64,000 nt of DNA from the NCBI RefSeq assembly GCF_002775205.1, contig NC_036456.1:8335463-8399462 (forward strand). The letters run 5' to 3'. Both the position numbers and the translations under genes were made by a program. The number at the start of each line of letters is the position of its first letter. The stretch's first letter is position 1. This document shows, piece by piece, positions 20,853-34,104 of this stretch. Origin of the DNA: Xiphophorus maculatus (Eukaryota; Chordata; Actinopteri; Cyprinodontiformes; Poeciliidae). Under the pieces are notes generated by a model. The model was not told the DNA's origin and did no database searches. It saw only the letters and a list, made by a program, of their open reading frames with translations.

Positions 20853-23800
20853 ATGTTTTCGGATATGACTTTCACATGCAGCTCGTCGATCCGTGTCTGG
20901 GCCACAAACCCAGGATGCCTCCTTTTCCTGTTTGTCCTGTCAGGTATTGATTTTATTTACCTTCTTTTGTCAAGCGTCTTTGGCTGCAATATATTGTTCA
21001 TTTACGTATAGTGTAGTTTTTTTGTGTGTAAACTTAGGCTTCAGGGTCCACTTCAACTTATCACTGAGCAAGTGTTATAAAAACAACTCCTGATGGCGAT
21101 ACAACGCAATTCAACCAGGAAGTGGGATATTCACAGCAATTTGTGGCGTCGAAGAGATTAAACTTGCATAACTATTGTTAAGGTGTTCAAGGCACGTCGA
21201 TTGTTAAAAGTTATAACTTTAATCTATGGGCTCGAAAATAGATTTGTCTGTTTTTACCTAGAAGTAAAAACAATAAAGTAATATTTATAAAGCTGTTCAT
21301 TTTCTGGCAAGATCTGACTCTTTTCTTAGGTCTACAGCAAATTTGCTTTTGTAGTGTAGAGGAACTAATTGAGTGATTAGCAAGTTTGCATATTCTAGTT
21401 TCTAAAAACTATTTGAGGCATTTCGCAAGAAACTCGTGCAATTTTAGCAGTTATTACCTTTTGTAAATGCAAATCAGCAACTTTTGGGTTTGAATTAAAA
21501 GCAAATTTAAACCTATAACCCTTCTTACATTACTGTTCAAAATAGAACACTATTGACATTTATATCGGAAAGGTTGGAGACCTTTCCAAACTTTCTGATT
21601 TAAGAATCACTTTCCTCAATGCATCGTACTGTAAATGTTTGTGTTACTCTATGTAAACTCCAAGGCGGCATATTGTTTGGCAAAATCAGTGCAGAGCAGC
21701 AAATGTCATAGAAGAAGGTGCTCTGGTCGGATTGGCTCTTAGCATTTGTTCTCCACTTATGCTGTACAGATTGTCAGTTTGTTTTGCCAGGAGTTTGACT
21801 AGGCCATTGTAACACATGGCTTAACTTTCTAAACCCTTCAGCTTCTGTTTAAACCACCTTCAGATGAGAGAGTGATACCTTAAACTTTGTTGGCAGCAGT
21901 GCAGTTGTGTTAAATTCACAATAATAATAATAATAAAAACACCATTGGATTTCTCTTTTCATAGTTTTTTTATTTCTATTCTCCCCATCAGGTTCAGCCT
22001 CAGCAGATATCGTCCCACAGACAATAACAGCCTATGTGACTGAAATCGTCGTCCTGCCGTGCCACATCACTGTGGATGGTGAACTCCCCACGGTGGAGTG
22101 GTCCAAGGAGGGCTTAAGGGAAAACAGCATCACCTTACTGTACCGGGACGGCTGCGAGACGTTTGGGATGAAGAATCCAGCCTTCCACTACAGGACAAAC
22201 CTTCTTTTGAACAAACTGAAGGACGGCAACATCTCTCAGATCATTTACAACCTGAGGGTGTCTGATGGAGGCAAGTACAACTGCAGGACCCTCAGGGGGA
22301 AGGAGTGGCAGGTTCACGCGATTATCGTCCTTAATGTGGGTGAGTCTTGGTCTTATGTTTGGCTTCATGGCAGGACTATGCTTTGTACTGCATCAGATAA
22401 TCAATCTTTATCAAAAGTCCTATAATAGTTGGTTGAATCCCATTCCAGGTGCCACGTCAAAGCCAGAGCTCACAGTTGTTCCCTCCACTGAGGGTGGAGA
22501 ACTGACCCTGGAGTGTAAGGCGGAGTGCTGGTTCCCAGAACCTGACATCACGTTTTACGATGACGAAAGGAACGAGATTCCAGCAGAAAAACCAACAAGA
22601 GGGCCAAACTCTAGAGAATGTTTTACAGTTACCAGGAGAGCAGTTGTGCAGACTAAAATCAACAGGTAATTACAGGTTTATGTGTTTTAGATAAAGTCAG
22701 TAAAAGTTGGCAGTAAATGCCAAAGTTTTTGTGCCTCCACATGCTGTCTTTTCCTTTTATTCACATGATTCTTAGCAACTATAGGAGAGGGGAACACATC
22801 ACTACACTTATTTTCCATTCAAGGCGAAAGTCCAGTTTCTCTGGCACTAAAGCGACAAAATAATTTCCCCTTGTATATGTTGATACAGTAAAACCAGCTG
22901 ATGTCTTATTACATCAGATATTAGAACATTGTGCTCAATTTACAAATTCTCTCCTTTTTTTTCAAATCTAGAAATAAAAGTAAAACTGACACTTTGTCTT
23001 TTTTTTTTTTTTTTTTACCACAGAGTGACCTGCAAAGTCCACGAGAGAAAGTTCAATCAGACCAAGAACACAGAGATTTACATCCCAGGTATATCAGATT
23101 ACACTGATCTGAAATGAAACACCCAAAACATTCTTTCATGGTTGTACTTTAAGAGCTTCGTAAGCATAAACTGCTCTATTATGCAGTGCAGTTTTCTGCA
23201 GTGCACATTAGTTTTTACATGCCAGTTTGAGTTTACATCGTACTGTAAAATCATGATCTATTGCCGCTAACTGGACACCACGGCCATGTTTGCACCACAT
23301 TAACATAAAAACAAAAATTGGTGAAAATTTAGCCAGAACAAAGAGTAACTAAGAAGTATTATTTACTTTGCATGTCTCCTTTTACACATGTTCCAAAAAA
23401 AAAAAAAATTTACTCATGTACTGTGCATCATAATATGCTCATTTTTGCTCTATTAACATTTCAGATGGCTGGATGAGGTCCTGCTCAAACACGGCAATAA
23501 TCACAGGAATCGTCACTTCTTTCGTGACAGGGTTAATAATATGTGGAATTGTTTTCCTGGGAGACAAAAAATCCTGCGGTAAGTAAGCTCACCCGAGCCG
23601 AGTGAAGAAAGAAACTATTTTTTCTAAATTACTTTAGTCGTATTTCATTTTCTTTGGCTTCAGATAAATCCTTACTTTCGAACAGAAATCACAAGGAGAT
23701 ATTGGTCTCTAAATACAACGAAACGTCCAACTAAAAATGCCTTAACTAAGAGAAGTAATTGTGCAAAATATTGCGCTTGCAATAAGCTGAACATTTCTTA

Positions 23801-24806
23801 GTTGCATCTGTTATTTGGAACTTTGATTCTGGAAAAGCAGGAAATTTTAAAATGGGAGATGTGTAGCACTAGGCTGTCGCAGGTTCGATTCCCGGCCTGG
23901 TGAACTTTGCCGCATGTCTTCCCCCTTCTCTCATTACCCACTTCCTTGTCAATTCACTATCCAATAAAGGCCACTAGAGCCAATAAAACCTTTAAAAAAC
24001 AAAACAAAACAGACCAAAAAAGCTAAAAAAAATGAAGACGGGGGTGTAGGTTCAGTAATAAAACAATGCATCTATTGTATACATTAGAGGGATACAATGG
24101 GATAGTGCAAACCAGCCTGGTGCTGTGTCTAAATTCATTTAATACCTTTCATTTGCAATACGTGTCATTTTCCTTCAACTTCAAAGTAGAACAATGCGCC
24201 ACTTTGTGTTGGTCAACAACATAAGATCCTAAAAGCACACATTGAAGTTTGTTGTGAAAGGTTACAAAAGTCCACATGGTATGGAAACGTCAGGAAAGGA
24301 GCTGGACTTCTACACTAATAAAATAAGTTGCACATAAAATCATTTTCTTTGCAATGGTATATTTGAAAAGTCACGTGTGAAGCAAGTGTCAACGGATATT
24401 TTCTTTCTGTAATTACACAGGGAGAGGACAACACTCCAGAAATGGAGGTATGAAAGAAGCTGTTCAAGAGAAGGAAGAGGCAGAGAGGAATGGATACAGA
24501 TACAGAGGTACCTCACAGGAAGAGCAGTCCACAGATGACTCCATGATCTCGCCAGATGGCACAGGACCAATAGCCCAAACGCCCAGTTACAACGTGGCCA
24601 CAGGACAGGACACGTCCACCATGAAAACGTCTCAAATGACTGTTGTAAGACGAAACAAAACCCTTAGCTTATTGAGCAATGACAGACCTAGATCCATGTC
24701 TTCTTCGCCTTCTTCTCTGTTCCCTCCCAGTACCATAATCTCCCGGGCAAATACCAATGAGAGCTCAGAGACGCTGTTAAATGAACAAGGAAACCACAAC
24801 AACTAA
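20853..24806 (+). CDS. Butyrophilin/B7-like receptor, copy A, 406 aa
   Basis: Six exons: 20853-20943, 21992-22339, 22449-22665, 23024-23088, 23465-23578 and 24421-24806, all GT-AG, total 1221 nt. The signal peptide is MFSDMTFTCSSSIRVW plus NPGCLLFLFVLSG. The V domain (about residues 32-147) has VVLPCHITVDGELPTVEWS and VSDGGKYNCRT. The C domain has LECKAECWFPEPDITFYD, the W-F-P-x-P mark of butyrophilin/B7 C domains, and is split across exons 3-4 (VTCKV). The membrane segment is IITGIVTSFVTGLIICGIVFLG. The 128-residue tail is hydrophilic and Ser/Thr-rich. There is no B30.2 domain and no clear ITIM. The longer N-terminus possible in copies B and C is absent because the upstream ATG reads ggg. 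A likely T-cell co-signalling or recognition molecule by family; its partner is unknown. Confidence 0.83.
23865..24012 (+). mobile_element. 5'-truncated tRNA-derived SINE in intron 5 of copy A
   Basis: It has a B-box-like gcaggttcgattcccggc, the body cgcatgtcttcccccttctc and an A-rich 3' end (tttaaaaaacaaaacaaaac). The same insertion sits at 31673-31818 in copy B and is absent from copy C. Confidence 0.65.
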
Positions 24807-24810
24807 AACT

Positions 24811-25196
24811 AGGCCTGTCACAATGAGCAACAGGTCAAGTCCTGTTGCTCATTCAATTTAGCTCGAAATTATCGGACTAACTTAAAATGAGCTTGATCAC
24901 TTCTATTCTTATGAAATTAGAATAGGAATTTTATCTCCAGATAAAATTTGCAGAGAATTTTTTTTTTCTGGAGACATCATTATGTGTTTCATTTTGTTGT
25001 GTGTTGTTTTGATTTGATTGTGTTTTGGTTATTTTGTATCTTTTGGATATCTAAGATATCTCCCAGTTCCAGTGTTAAGTGTTCTTTACAAGACTTAAAG
25101 TTTTTAGATATTTGAGAGTGAAAACTTGCCTTGTTATGCCATTATCTGTAACCTCTAGGAAAATGTGTTGTCTAGCAAAATTGACAGCGACGGGCC
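24811..25196. mobile_element. hAT-type MITE in the 3' flank of copy A
   Basis: The left end aggcctgtcac is mirrored by gcgacgggcct at the right. The interior (taacctctaggaaaatgt, then tagcaaaatt) is shared with the element at 39634-39781. Directly after the gene stop it contains a perfect 13-bp stem (24822-24834 with 24841-24853, 6-nt loop). Confidence 0.5.
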
Positions 25197-26284
25197 TCAA
25201 AGGATCAGGACAAAAGCCTACAAAACTAATTTAAAACCAAGTATTCCAAGACTTCCTCTCAGGGGTTCCTCTTCAGTTTTCTTATCCTCAGGTTTCAGTC
25301 TTAAAAGTGTACATAATTTTTAAAACATCTCTTGTCCTCTTGTACGAAAAAGATATTGCGACTATCGTCATATGCAGTTCCAGTTAGCATTTGGGCTTGT
25401 TATTGAGCCAAAAACAAGTCTTAAATTATGTGGGAGTAAGATTAAAACCATCTTTCCATAATTCAGTGTTAGACTTTTTAAAAATCTGCATTTACTGAAT
25501 GTTTTGTTGTACTAGAATTGTGTTTACTTTACATTAAACAGGGAACTGGCCTTGGTAACTGTGACGTAATTTGTGAGTGACTCATTAGATTCTGACTGTT
25601 GACAGGTTGTTGGAGGGTGGTTAGGTGTTTGTACGTTGTTGGGCTTTCTAAGATGTGTGTTTGAATGTTTTCTCAGGTGTTTTATATGACAGTGTTTCAA
25701 TTCAGCCTAGCGTTTCCTTGACGAGTACACTGTGTTGTGGCCATTTATGCTGATTTTTTGTAAATCGTAAGTTCTGTCAATTTAGTTTTTCTTTAGGCAG
25801 TTAGAATGTGCTTTAGTTGGTTTATAACCAAAATCTGTCATTTTAATTTAAAATTGTTTAGATTATTTTTGGTAACTTTTGGACCTTCCCATTAATTTAA
25901 GTGATTAAGGATACACTGGAGGGCTTGGCGCAGGCCTTTAGTTTGGCAAATGACAGGATGCTTTTGGAAAATGATTTTTATTTATTTTTTTTACCACTTT
26001 TTGTACTTGAAACATCAGATCAAGTTAACTTTCTTTTTCATCTAACTTGTAAGAGATTTTTAGTTATTGTTCTCTATATATTTTTGCCAGAAAACATATA
26101 CATTTTTTTCAAACAACCAAGTCGGAAGTGCGTGCAAGAACAAAACCACCCTGCTGCCACCCACGGCCTTTCCTGGAAATCTTTGCTTTTGGAACTTAGA
26201 AGGCAGCGACACAAACTATTTGCTTCAACTTCTGTCGTTGTCAAAGAAACTACATTATTTGATGCTTTTTGTTGGCACCTGATG

Positions 26285-26818
26285 CGTCAGTTCTGTAAAT
26301 GGTGCTGCCTTCCCGGCCACTCATATCATCCCTCCATGCTTCAAAGGGAAAGCTACATATGCACTGGCATGTGATCTAGTAGTAATAAAACAACTGCACA
26401 TAGCAGAAGACTCCTCACTCGCTGGTGGTGCACATAAAGCAACTCAGGTCTCAAGTATATATAAAACCAAGGAGACAGTTGTCGAAAAACAAAAATATAA
26501 CACACCCTCTGGCCAGTGTTGGCGTAAACGGTTTTACGTGTCCAGGGACCATCATGACCTCTGATCCTAAGTGGTACGATGGTGTCGGCCATGTTGTCAA
26601 GAATTTACACCACATTTGTGTTCTTTCTTAAATGTGTGAACATTTCACTGTTGCCTCCAGGCTTCGATTTATGTGTTCTTATTCTTGTTTGTCTTCTGAT
26701 AGAACAGGAGGAAGTGTTTTTACATTTGAGCTTTTTCTGTAATGTATTGTTGTGTTGGAGCAACAAAGCAAAGCAAGTTTTAGACGTACTGACAATAAAA
26801 TATGATCTTGATTTGACT
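26285..26818 (+). mobile_element. Degenerate LINE, reverse-transcriptase C-terminal remnant (unit A)
   Basis: The translation GFTCPGTIMTSDPKWYDGV resembles the FLGTTISSDLKW motif of fish non-LTR retrotransposons. The end caataaaatatgatcttgat resembles the LINE 3' end with aataaa and tgatt repeats. The copy lies at the same place in units B and C, so it predates the duplications. Unit C retains an upstream RT piece. Confidence 0.55.
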
Positions 26819-26919
26819 TGAATTCTTGGATTTTACTTCTCTTGTCATTCTAGTCTATGTGCATCTGGCTGGTATTTATTGAATGTTTTGTTCACGAGAC
26901 TGGGAGTGAGATTGCTCCT

Positions 26920-27200
26920 TGCTTTCATCCATACGTTATCTACTCCCAGATGTCTTTGCAGGTTTATGTGGAAGATGGTTCCTATCTTGGTTATTGGGTG
27001 AGAGGTAAGATATGTTCTGGACAGGTCATCCATCTGTCCATCACAGGGCAACACAGGCAGACACAGGACAGGCAACCATACACACATTCTTTAAAGGTCA
27101 ATTTAGGGAGACCAATTACCCTAATAGTCATGGTTTTACACTGTGGGAGAAAACCACACATGCAAATTCCATGCAGAATGACTGCAGGGCGCTGCTAACT
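26920..27200 (+). repeat. L2-like LINE 3' tail (unit A)
   Basis: Recognised from ctggacaggtcatccatctg, tcacagggcaacacaggcag, caatttagggagaccaatta and gcaaattccatgcagaa. This is the fish L2-type 3' tail. The same copy is at 34747-35020 and 41170-41440. Confidence 0.65.
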
Positions 27201-27501
27201 GTGCCAATGTCAGCCATCTGATAAATTGGACATGATTGATTTAAAGAGCAAATGGTCGTCTGTGTACTGTTATCAGTCTAGTGAGTGACAAACAACTTGA
27301 TAAAATAAAAGTATTTATAGATTGTTTTGCATTTCTCTGAATTGCTTAAAAATAACCTAAGATTTGTTGAGTCTTTTGAAACATGCAGCCTGCCTTTATT
27401 TACCCACAGCTGAAATGCAAATCATGCAATGATTTTATTCACATTTTGTTTTCTTCTTTGACTCAGTATAATATGAAGGAAAGATAATTTTTCTAAAATT
27501 A

Positions 27502-27506
<5 letters not shown>

Positions 27507-27600
<94 letters not shown>

Positions 27601-27622
27601 TATATATATATATACAGTATAT
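27507..27622. repeat. (TA)n microsatellite
   Basis: About 45 consecutive TA dinucleotides followed by tacagtatata variants, upstream of exon 1 of copy B. An equivalent array precedes copy C at 35358-35442; none precedes copy A. Confidence 0.9.
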
Positions 27623-27871
27623 GTGTGTGTGCGTGCGTGGGAGATGTTTCTGTTCCCTGTGTCAAGCCTCTTGACACGCCCCAAAATATCAGGTATCAAG
27701 GTTTCAGTTTCACGTCTATAAAAAATAATCCTGTATAACATCACGTGAGAACGTAGACTGAGCTCACAAACAGGAAGCAGCCAAGCAGTAGAGCTACCGG
27801 CCATCGATTAACGGAGAAACGGACAGAAAGATTTCGGATCGATGCAGAGAGACTTAGTGAAAGTTCTTCGA

Positions 27872-30800
27872 ATGTTTTCGGATATGACTTTCACATGCAG
27901 CTCGTCGATCCGTGTCTGGGCCACAAACCCAGGCTGCCTCCTTTTCCTGTTTGTCCTGTCAGGTAGCTATTGATTTTATTTACCTTCTTTTATCAAGCGT
28001 CTTTGGCTGCAAATGCAAACTTACGGAAGAGGATTAGGGCCACCAAAAAAAAAGAAAAGAATTCTGACTTTAATCTGATTAAAGTCAGGACTGTTTTTTC
28101 GGTGGCCCTAATCCTCTTCCGTACAATCTACACGTATAGTGTATAGGGTGACCATATTTTCATTTGGGAAAACCAGGACACCTTGGAGCGGATCTCTGTT
28201 CCCATGCACAGAGTTGTCTGTGGCATGCACTCAATTAACATAGGCCTACGTAATCCTACAATAACACGATATTTACAGTTGGTTTATTAAAAATGCTTTT
28301 CAGTAAAAGTCAACAGCAATAACTCCAATAACAAATGATTTTCGACAAAGTACCGTGTGATCGAGCTAGCACTACTCTCACCTCGGACAGCTGTTTTGTG
28401 TTTCTCGGTGTCCAGGTGGCTTTTCAGATCCCTTGCACCTCCATTGGACACCGAGACATATGTGCCTGCTTTGCACACTGTGCACAAGGCCTCCCATTTG
28501 TCTCGACCCGGTCTGAAAACGGGGGAATCTCTTTTGTAAATCGTGGGTAAACATACATTTGCGCTTTGGCATGTTGTTGTCGTACTGACAGAAACGCTAT
28601 CTATCTTCTGATTAAGAACAGGGCTGCCCGCACTGACGCGGCTCAGGGATTACGTGACACGCAGCGCCGGGGGCATTGTCCTAGTGCCTGTAAATTTAAT
28701 GGTCCAATGAAGGTAATTTAAAAAACAGGACATTTCCTCACTTTCTAAAAAAAAACCCCGCCCGGGACAGGACGTGAAATACGGACATGTCCCGGGAAAT
28801 ACGGACGTTTGGTCACCCTAATAGTGTACGTAGTTTGTTTTACTTGGGCTTTAGGGTCCACTGCAGCTTATTACTGCGCGACAAGTTATAAAAAAAACTC
28901 CTTATGGCGATACAGTGCAACGCAATTCAACCAGGAAGTGGGATATTCACAGCAATTTGTGGCGTCGAAGAGATTAAACTTGCATAACTATTGTTAAGGT
29001 GTTCAAGGCACGTCGATTGTTAAACGTTATGACTTTAATCTTTACTGGGCTCGAAAATAGATTTGTCTGTTTTTACCTAAAAGTAAAAACAATAAAATAA
29101 AAATAATACTTATAAAGCTGTTCATTTTCTGCCAAGCTCTGACTCTTTTCTCAAGTCTAAAGCAAATTTGCTTTTGCAGTGTAGAGGAACTAATTGAGTG
29201 TTTTGCAAGTTTCCAAAATCTAGTTGCTAAAACCTATTTGAGCCATTTCACAAGAAAGCTCATGCAATTTTAGCAGTTATACCTGATTGTAGGTAAAAGT
29301 AGCTGATTTGTAAATGCAAATCAGCTACTTTTTGTTTGAATTAAAAGCTGATTTAAACCTATAACCCTTCTCCTTACATTACTGTTCAAAAGGGTCAATA
29401 GAACAGAACCTTTCCAAACTTTCTGATTTAAGAATCACTTTCCTCAATGCATCGTACTGTAAATGTTTGTGTTACTCTATGTAAACTCCAAGGCGGCATA
29501 TTGTTTGGCAAAATCAGTGCAGAGCAGCAAATGTCATAGAAGAAGGTGCTCTGTACTTATGCTGTACAGATTGTCAGTTTGTTTTTGCCAGGAGTTTGAC
29601 TAGGCCATTGTAACACATGGCTTAACTTTCTAAACCCTTCAGCTTCTGTTTAAACCACCTTCAGATGAGAGAGTGATACCTTAAACTTTGTTGGCAGCAG
29701 GGCAGTTGTGTTAAATTCACAATAATAATAATAATAATAATAATAAAAACAGCATTGGATTTCTCTTTTCATAGTTTTTTTATTTCTATTCTCCCCATCA
29801 GGTTCAGCCTCAGCAGATATCGTCCCACAGACAATAACAGCCTATGTGACTGAAATCGTCGTCCTGCCGTGCCACATCACTGTGGATGGTGAACTCCCCA
29901 CGGTGGAGTGGTCCAAGGAGGGCTTAAGGGAAAACAGCATCACCTTACTGTACCGGGACGGCTGCGAGACGTTTGGGATGAAGAATCCAGCCTTCCACTA
30001 CAGGACAAACCTCCTTTTGAACAAACTGAAGGACGGCAACATCTCTCAGATCATTTACAACCTGAGGGTGTCTGATGGAGGCAGGTACAACTGCAGGACC
30101 CTCAGGGGGAAGGAGTGGCAGGTTCACGCGATTATCGTCCTTAATGTGGGTGAGTCTTGGTCTTATGTTTGGCTTCATGGCAGGACTATGCTTTGTACCG
30201 CAACAGATAATCAATCTTTATCAAATGTCCTAAAATAGTTGGTTGAATCCCATTCCAGGTGCCACGTCAAAGCCAGAGCTCACAGTTGTTCCCTCCACTG
30301 AGGGTGGAGAACTGACCCTGGAGTGTAAGGCGGAGTGCTGGTTCCCAGAACCTGACATCACGTTTTACGATGACGAAAGGAACGAGATTCCAGCAGAAAA
30401 ACCCACAAGAGGTCCAAACTCTAGAGAATGTTTTACAGTTACCAGGAGAGCAGTTGTGCAGACTAAAATCAACAGGTAATTACAGGTTTATGTGTTTTAG
30501 ATAAAGTCAGTAAAAGTTGGCAGTAAATGCCAAAGTTTTTGTGCCTCCACATGCTGTCTTTTCCTTTTATTCACATGATTCTTAGCAACTATAGGAGAGG
30601 GGAACACATCACTACACTTATTTTACATTCAAGGCGAAAGTCCAGTTTCTCTGGCACTAAAGCGACAAAATAATTTTCCCTTGTATATGTTGATACAGTA
30701 AAACCAGCTGATGTCTTATTACATCAGATATTAGAACATTGTGCTCAATTTACAAATTCTCTCCTTTTTTTTCAAATCTAGAAATAAAAGTAAAACTGAC

Positions 30801-32612
30801 ACTTTGTCTTTTTTTTTTTTTTCCCCACAGAGTGACCTGCAAAGTCCACGAGAGAAAGTTCAATCAGACCAAGAACACAGAGATTTACATCCCAGGTATA
30901 TCAGATTACACTGATCTGAAATGAAACACCCAAAACATTCTTTCATGGTTGTACTTTAAGAGCTTCGTAAGCATAAACTGCTCTATTATGCAGTGCAGTT
31001 TTCTGCAGTGCACATTAGTTTTTACATGCCAGTTTGAGTTTACATCGTACTGTGAAATCATGATCTATTGCCGCTAACTGGACACCACGGCCATGTTTGC
31101 ACCACATTAACATAAAAACAAAAATTGGTGAAAATTTAGCCAGAACAAAGAGTAACTAAGAAGTATTATTTACTTTGCATGTCTCCTTTTACACATGTTC
31201 CAAAAAAAAAAAAATTTACTCATGTACTGTGCATCATAATATGCTCATTTTTGCTCTATTAACATTTCAGATGGCTGGATGAGGTCCTGCTCAAACACGG
31301 CAATAATCACAGGAATCGTCACTTCTTTCGTGACAGGGTTAATAATATGTGGAATTGTTTTCCTGGGAGACAAAAAATCCTGCGGTAAGTAAGCTCACCC
31401 GAGCCGAGTGAAGAAAGAAACTATTTTTTCTAAATTACTTTAGTCGTATTTCATTTTCTTTGGCTTCAGATAAATCCTTACTTTCGAACAGAAATCACAA
31501 GGAGATATTGGTCTCTAAATACAACGAAACGTCCAACTAAAAATGCCTTAACTAAGAGAAGTAATTGTGCAAAATATTGCGCTTGCAATAAGCTGAACAT
31601 TTCTTAGTTGCATCTGTTATTTGGAACTTTGATTCTGGAAAAGCAGGAAATTTTAAAATGGGAGATGTGTAGCACTAGGCTGTCGCAGGTTCGATTCCCG
31701 GCCTGGTGAACTTTGCCGCATGTCTTCCCCCTTCTCTCATTACCCACTTCCTTGTCAATTCACTATCCAATAAAGGCCACTAGAGCCAATAAAACCTTTA
31801 AAAAACAAAACAAAACAGACCAAAAAAGCTAAAAAAAATGAAGACGGGGGTGTAGGTTCAGTAATAAAACAATGCATCTATTGTATACATTAGAGGGATA
31901 CAATGGGATAGTGCAAACCAGCCTGGTGCTGTGTCTAAATTCATTTAATACCTTTCATTTGCAATACGTGTCATTTTCCTTCAACTTCAAAGTAGAACAA
32001 TGCGCCACTTTGTGTTGGTCAACAACATAAGATCCTAAAAGCACACATTGAAGTTTGTTGTGAAAGGTTACAAAAGTCCACATGGTATGGAAACGTCAGG
32101 AAAGGAGCTGGACTTCTACACTAATAAAATAAGTTGCACATAAAATCATTTTCTTTGCAATGGTATATTTGAAAAGTCACGTGTGAAGCAAGTGTCAACG
32201 GATATTTTCTTTCTGTAATTACACAGGGAGAGGACAACACTCCAGAAATGGAGGTATGAAAGAAGCTGTTCAAGAGAAGGAAGAGGCAGAGAGGAATGGA
32301 TACAGATACAGAGGTACCTCACAGGAAGAGCAGTCCACAGATGACTCCATGATCTCGCCAGATGGCACAGGACCAATAGCCCAAACGCCCAGTTACAACG
32401 TGGCCACAGGACAGGACACGTCCACCATGAAAACGTCTCAAATGACTGTTGTAAGACGAAACAAAACCCTTAGCTTATTGAGCAATGACAGACCTAGATC
32501 CATGTCTTCTTCGCCTTCTTCTCTGTTCCCTCCCAGTACCATAATCTCCCGGGCAAATACCAATGAGAGCTCAGAGACGCTGTTAAATGAACAAGGAAAC
32601 CACAACAACTAA
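27872..32612 (+). CDS. Butyrophilin/B7-like receptor, copy B, 406 aa
   Basis: Six exons: 27872-27962, 29802-30149, 30259-30475, 30831-30895, 31271-31384 and 32227-32612, total 1221 nt, all GT-AG. The domain order is as in copy A: signal peptide (NPGCLLFLFVLSG), V domain, butyrophilin-type C domain (ECWFPEPDITFYD), membrane segment (GLIICGIVFLG) and a 128-residue Ser/Thr-rich tail. The protein is nearly identical to copy A; visible differences include RYNC for KYNC near the end of the V domain. An in-frame ATG 30 bp upstream (27842) would add MQRDLVKVLR; I used the start conserved in all three copies. Intron 1 holds a foldback and a hAT-like element. Confidence 0.83.
28022..28123. mobile_element. 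Foldback element in intron 1 of copy B
   Basis: Arms of at least 22 bp, acggaagaggattagggcca and its complement, enclose a centre that is itself palindromic (ctgactttaat/attaaagtcag). A related copy in intron 1 of copy C (35859-35969) is interrupted by a hAT-like element. Copy A lacks it. Confidence 0.8.
28144..28820 (-). mobile_element. hAT-type DNA transposon remnant in intron 1 of copy B
   Basis: The ends tagggtgacca and tggtcaccct(a) are inverted repeats. The 8-bp flanks atagtgta at 28136-28143 and 28821-28828 are identical, a hAT-size target duplication. The minus strand encodes N-terminal finger-like pieces (MPKRKCMFTHDLQK; CTVCKAGTYVSVS, then LKSHLDTEKHK), as at the start of some hAT transposases. 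They lie in different frames, and no catalytic domain is present. The same family occurs at 35970-36450 and 59721-60590. Confidence 0.82.
31673..31818 (+). mobile_element. SINE in intron 5 of copy B (same insertion as 23865-24012)
   Basis: Sequence and flanks match the copy A insertion base for base as far as I can read, so it was duplicated with the gene and is not an independent insertion. Confidence 0.65.
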
Positions 32613-32616
32613 AACT

Positions 32617-33004
32617 AGGCCTGTCGCAATGAGCAACAGGTCAAGTCCTGTTGCTCATTCAATTTAGCTCGAAATTATCGGACTAACTTAAAATGAGCTT
32701 GATCACTTCTATTCTTATGAAATTAGAATAGGAATTTTATCTCCAGATAAAATTTGCAGAGAATTGTTTTTTTTCTGGAGACATCATTATGTGTTTCATT
32801 TTGTTGTGTGTTGTTTTCATTTGATTGTGTTTTGGTTATTTTGTATCTTTTGGATATCTAAGATATCTCCCAGTTCCAGTGTTAAGTGTTCTTTACAAGA
32901 CTTAAAGTTTTTAGATATTTGTGAGTTAAAACTTGCCTTGTTATGCCATTATCTGTAACCTCTAGGAAAATGTGTTATCTAGCAAAATTGACAGAGATGG
33001 GCCT
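32617..33004. mobile_element. hAT-type MITE in the 3' flank of copy B
   Basis: Same element and position as 24811-25196. It carries the same perfect 13-bp stem with a 6-nt loop at 32628-32659, directly after the stop codon. Confidence 0.5.
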
Positions 33005-34104
33005 CAAAGGATCAGGACAAAAGCCTACAAAACTGTAATTTAAAACCAAGTATTCCAAGACTTCCTCTCAGGGGTTCCTCTTCAGTTTTCTTATCCTCAG
33101 GTTTCAGTCTTAAAAGTGTACATCCTTTGTAGAACATCTCTGGTCTTCTTGTACGAAAAAGATATTGCGACTATCGGCATATGCAGTTCCAGTTAGCAAT
33201 TGGGCTTGTTATTGAGCCAAAACAAGTCTTAAATTACTTGGGAGTAAGATTAAAACCATCTTTCCATAATTCAGTGTTAGACTTCTTAAAAATCTACATT
33301 TACTGAATGTTTTGTTGTACTAGAATTGTGTTTACTTTACATTAAACAGGGAACTGGCCTTGGTAACTGTGACGTAATTTGCAAGTGACTCATTAGATTC
33401 TGACTGTTGACAGGTTGTTGGAGGGTGGTTAGGTGTTTGTACGTTGTTGGGCTTTCTAAGATGTGTGTTTGAATGTTTTCTCAGGTGTTTTATATGACAG
33501 TGTTTCAATTCAGTCTAGCGTTTCCTTGACGAGTACACTGTGTTGTGGCCATTTATGCTGATTTTTTTAATCAATCGTAAGTTCTGTCAATTTAGTTTTT
33601 CTTTACGCAATTAGAATATGCTTTAGTTGGTTTATAACCAAAATCTGTCATTTTAATTTAAAATTGTTTAGATTATTTTTGGTAACTTTTGGACCTTCCC
33701 ATTAATTTAAGTGATTAAAGATACACTGGAGGGCTTGGCGCAGGCCTTTAGTTTGGCAAATGTCCAGTGTGATGATGGGATGCTTTTGGAAAATGATTTT
33801 TATTTATTTTTTTACCACTTTTTGTACTTGAAACATCAGATCAAGTTAACTTTCTTTTTCATCTAACTTGTGAGAGATTTTTAGTTATTGTTCTCTACAT
33901 ATTTTTGCCAGAAAATATATAAATTTTTTTCAAACAATCAAGTCGGAAGTGCGTGCAAGAACAAAACCACCCTGCTGCCACCCACGGCCTTTCCTGGAAA
34001 TCTTTGCTTTTGGAACTTAGAAGGCAGCGACACAAACTATTTGCTTCAACTTCTGTCGTTGTCAAAGAAACTACATTATTTGATGCTTTTTGTTGGCACC
34101 TGAT

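Larger units (their letters stand above)
20650..27389 (+). repeat. Tandem unit A (about 6.7 kb)
   Basis: First of three direct repeats, each with a butyrophilin-like gene, a LINE relic and an L2-like tail. The start is marked by a block near 20660 with acccacagctgaaatg and atgcaaatcatgca, which recurs at 27405 and 35258. Most of the unit matches unit B base for base from about 21.6 to 27.4 kb. Confidence 0.75.

Noticed and set aside
23865-24012. A tRNA gene, suggested by the ggttcgattcc box
   Set aside because: No A box or cloverleaf can be formed, and the A-rich end and duplicated body fit a truncated SINE.
24450-24806. Separate small gene starting MKEAVQEKEEAE
   Set aside because: It is the last exon of the butyrophilin-like gene; phase and acceptor join it to the membrane exon.
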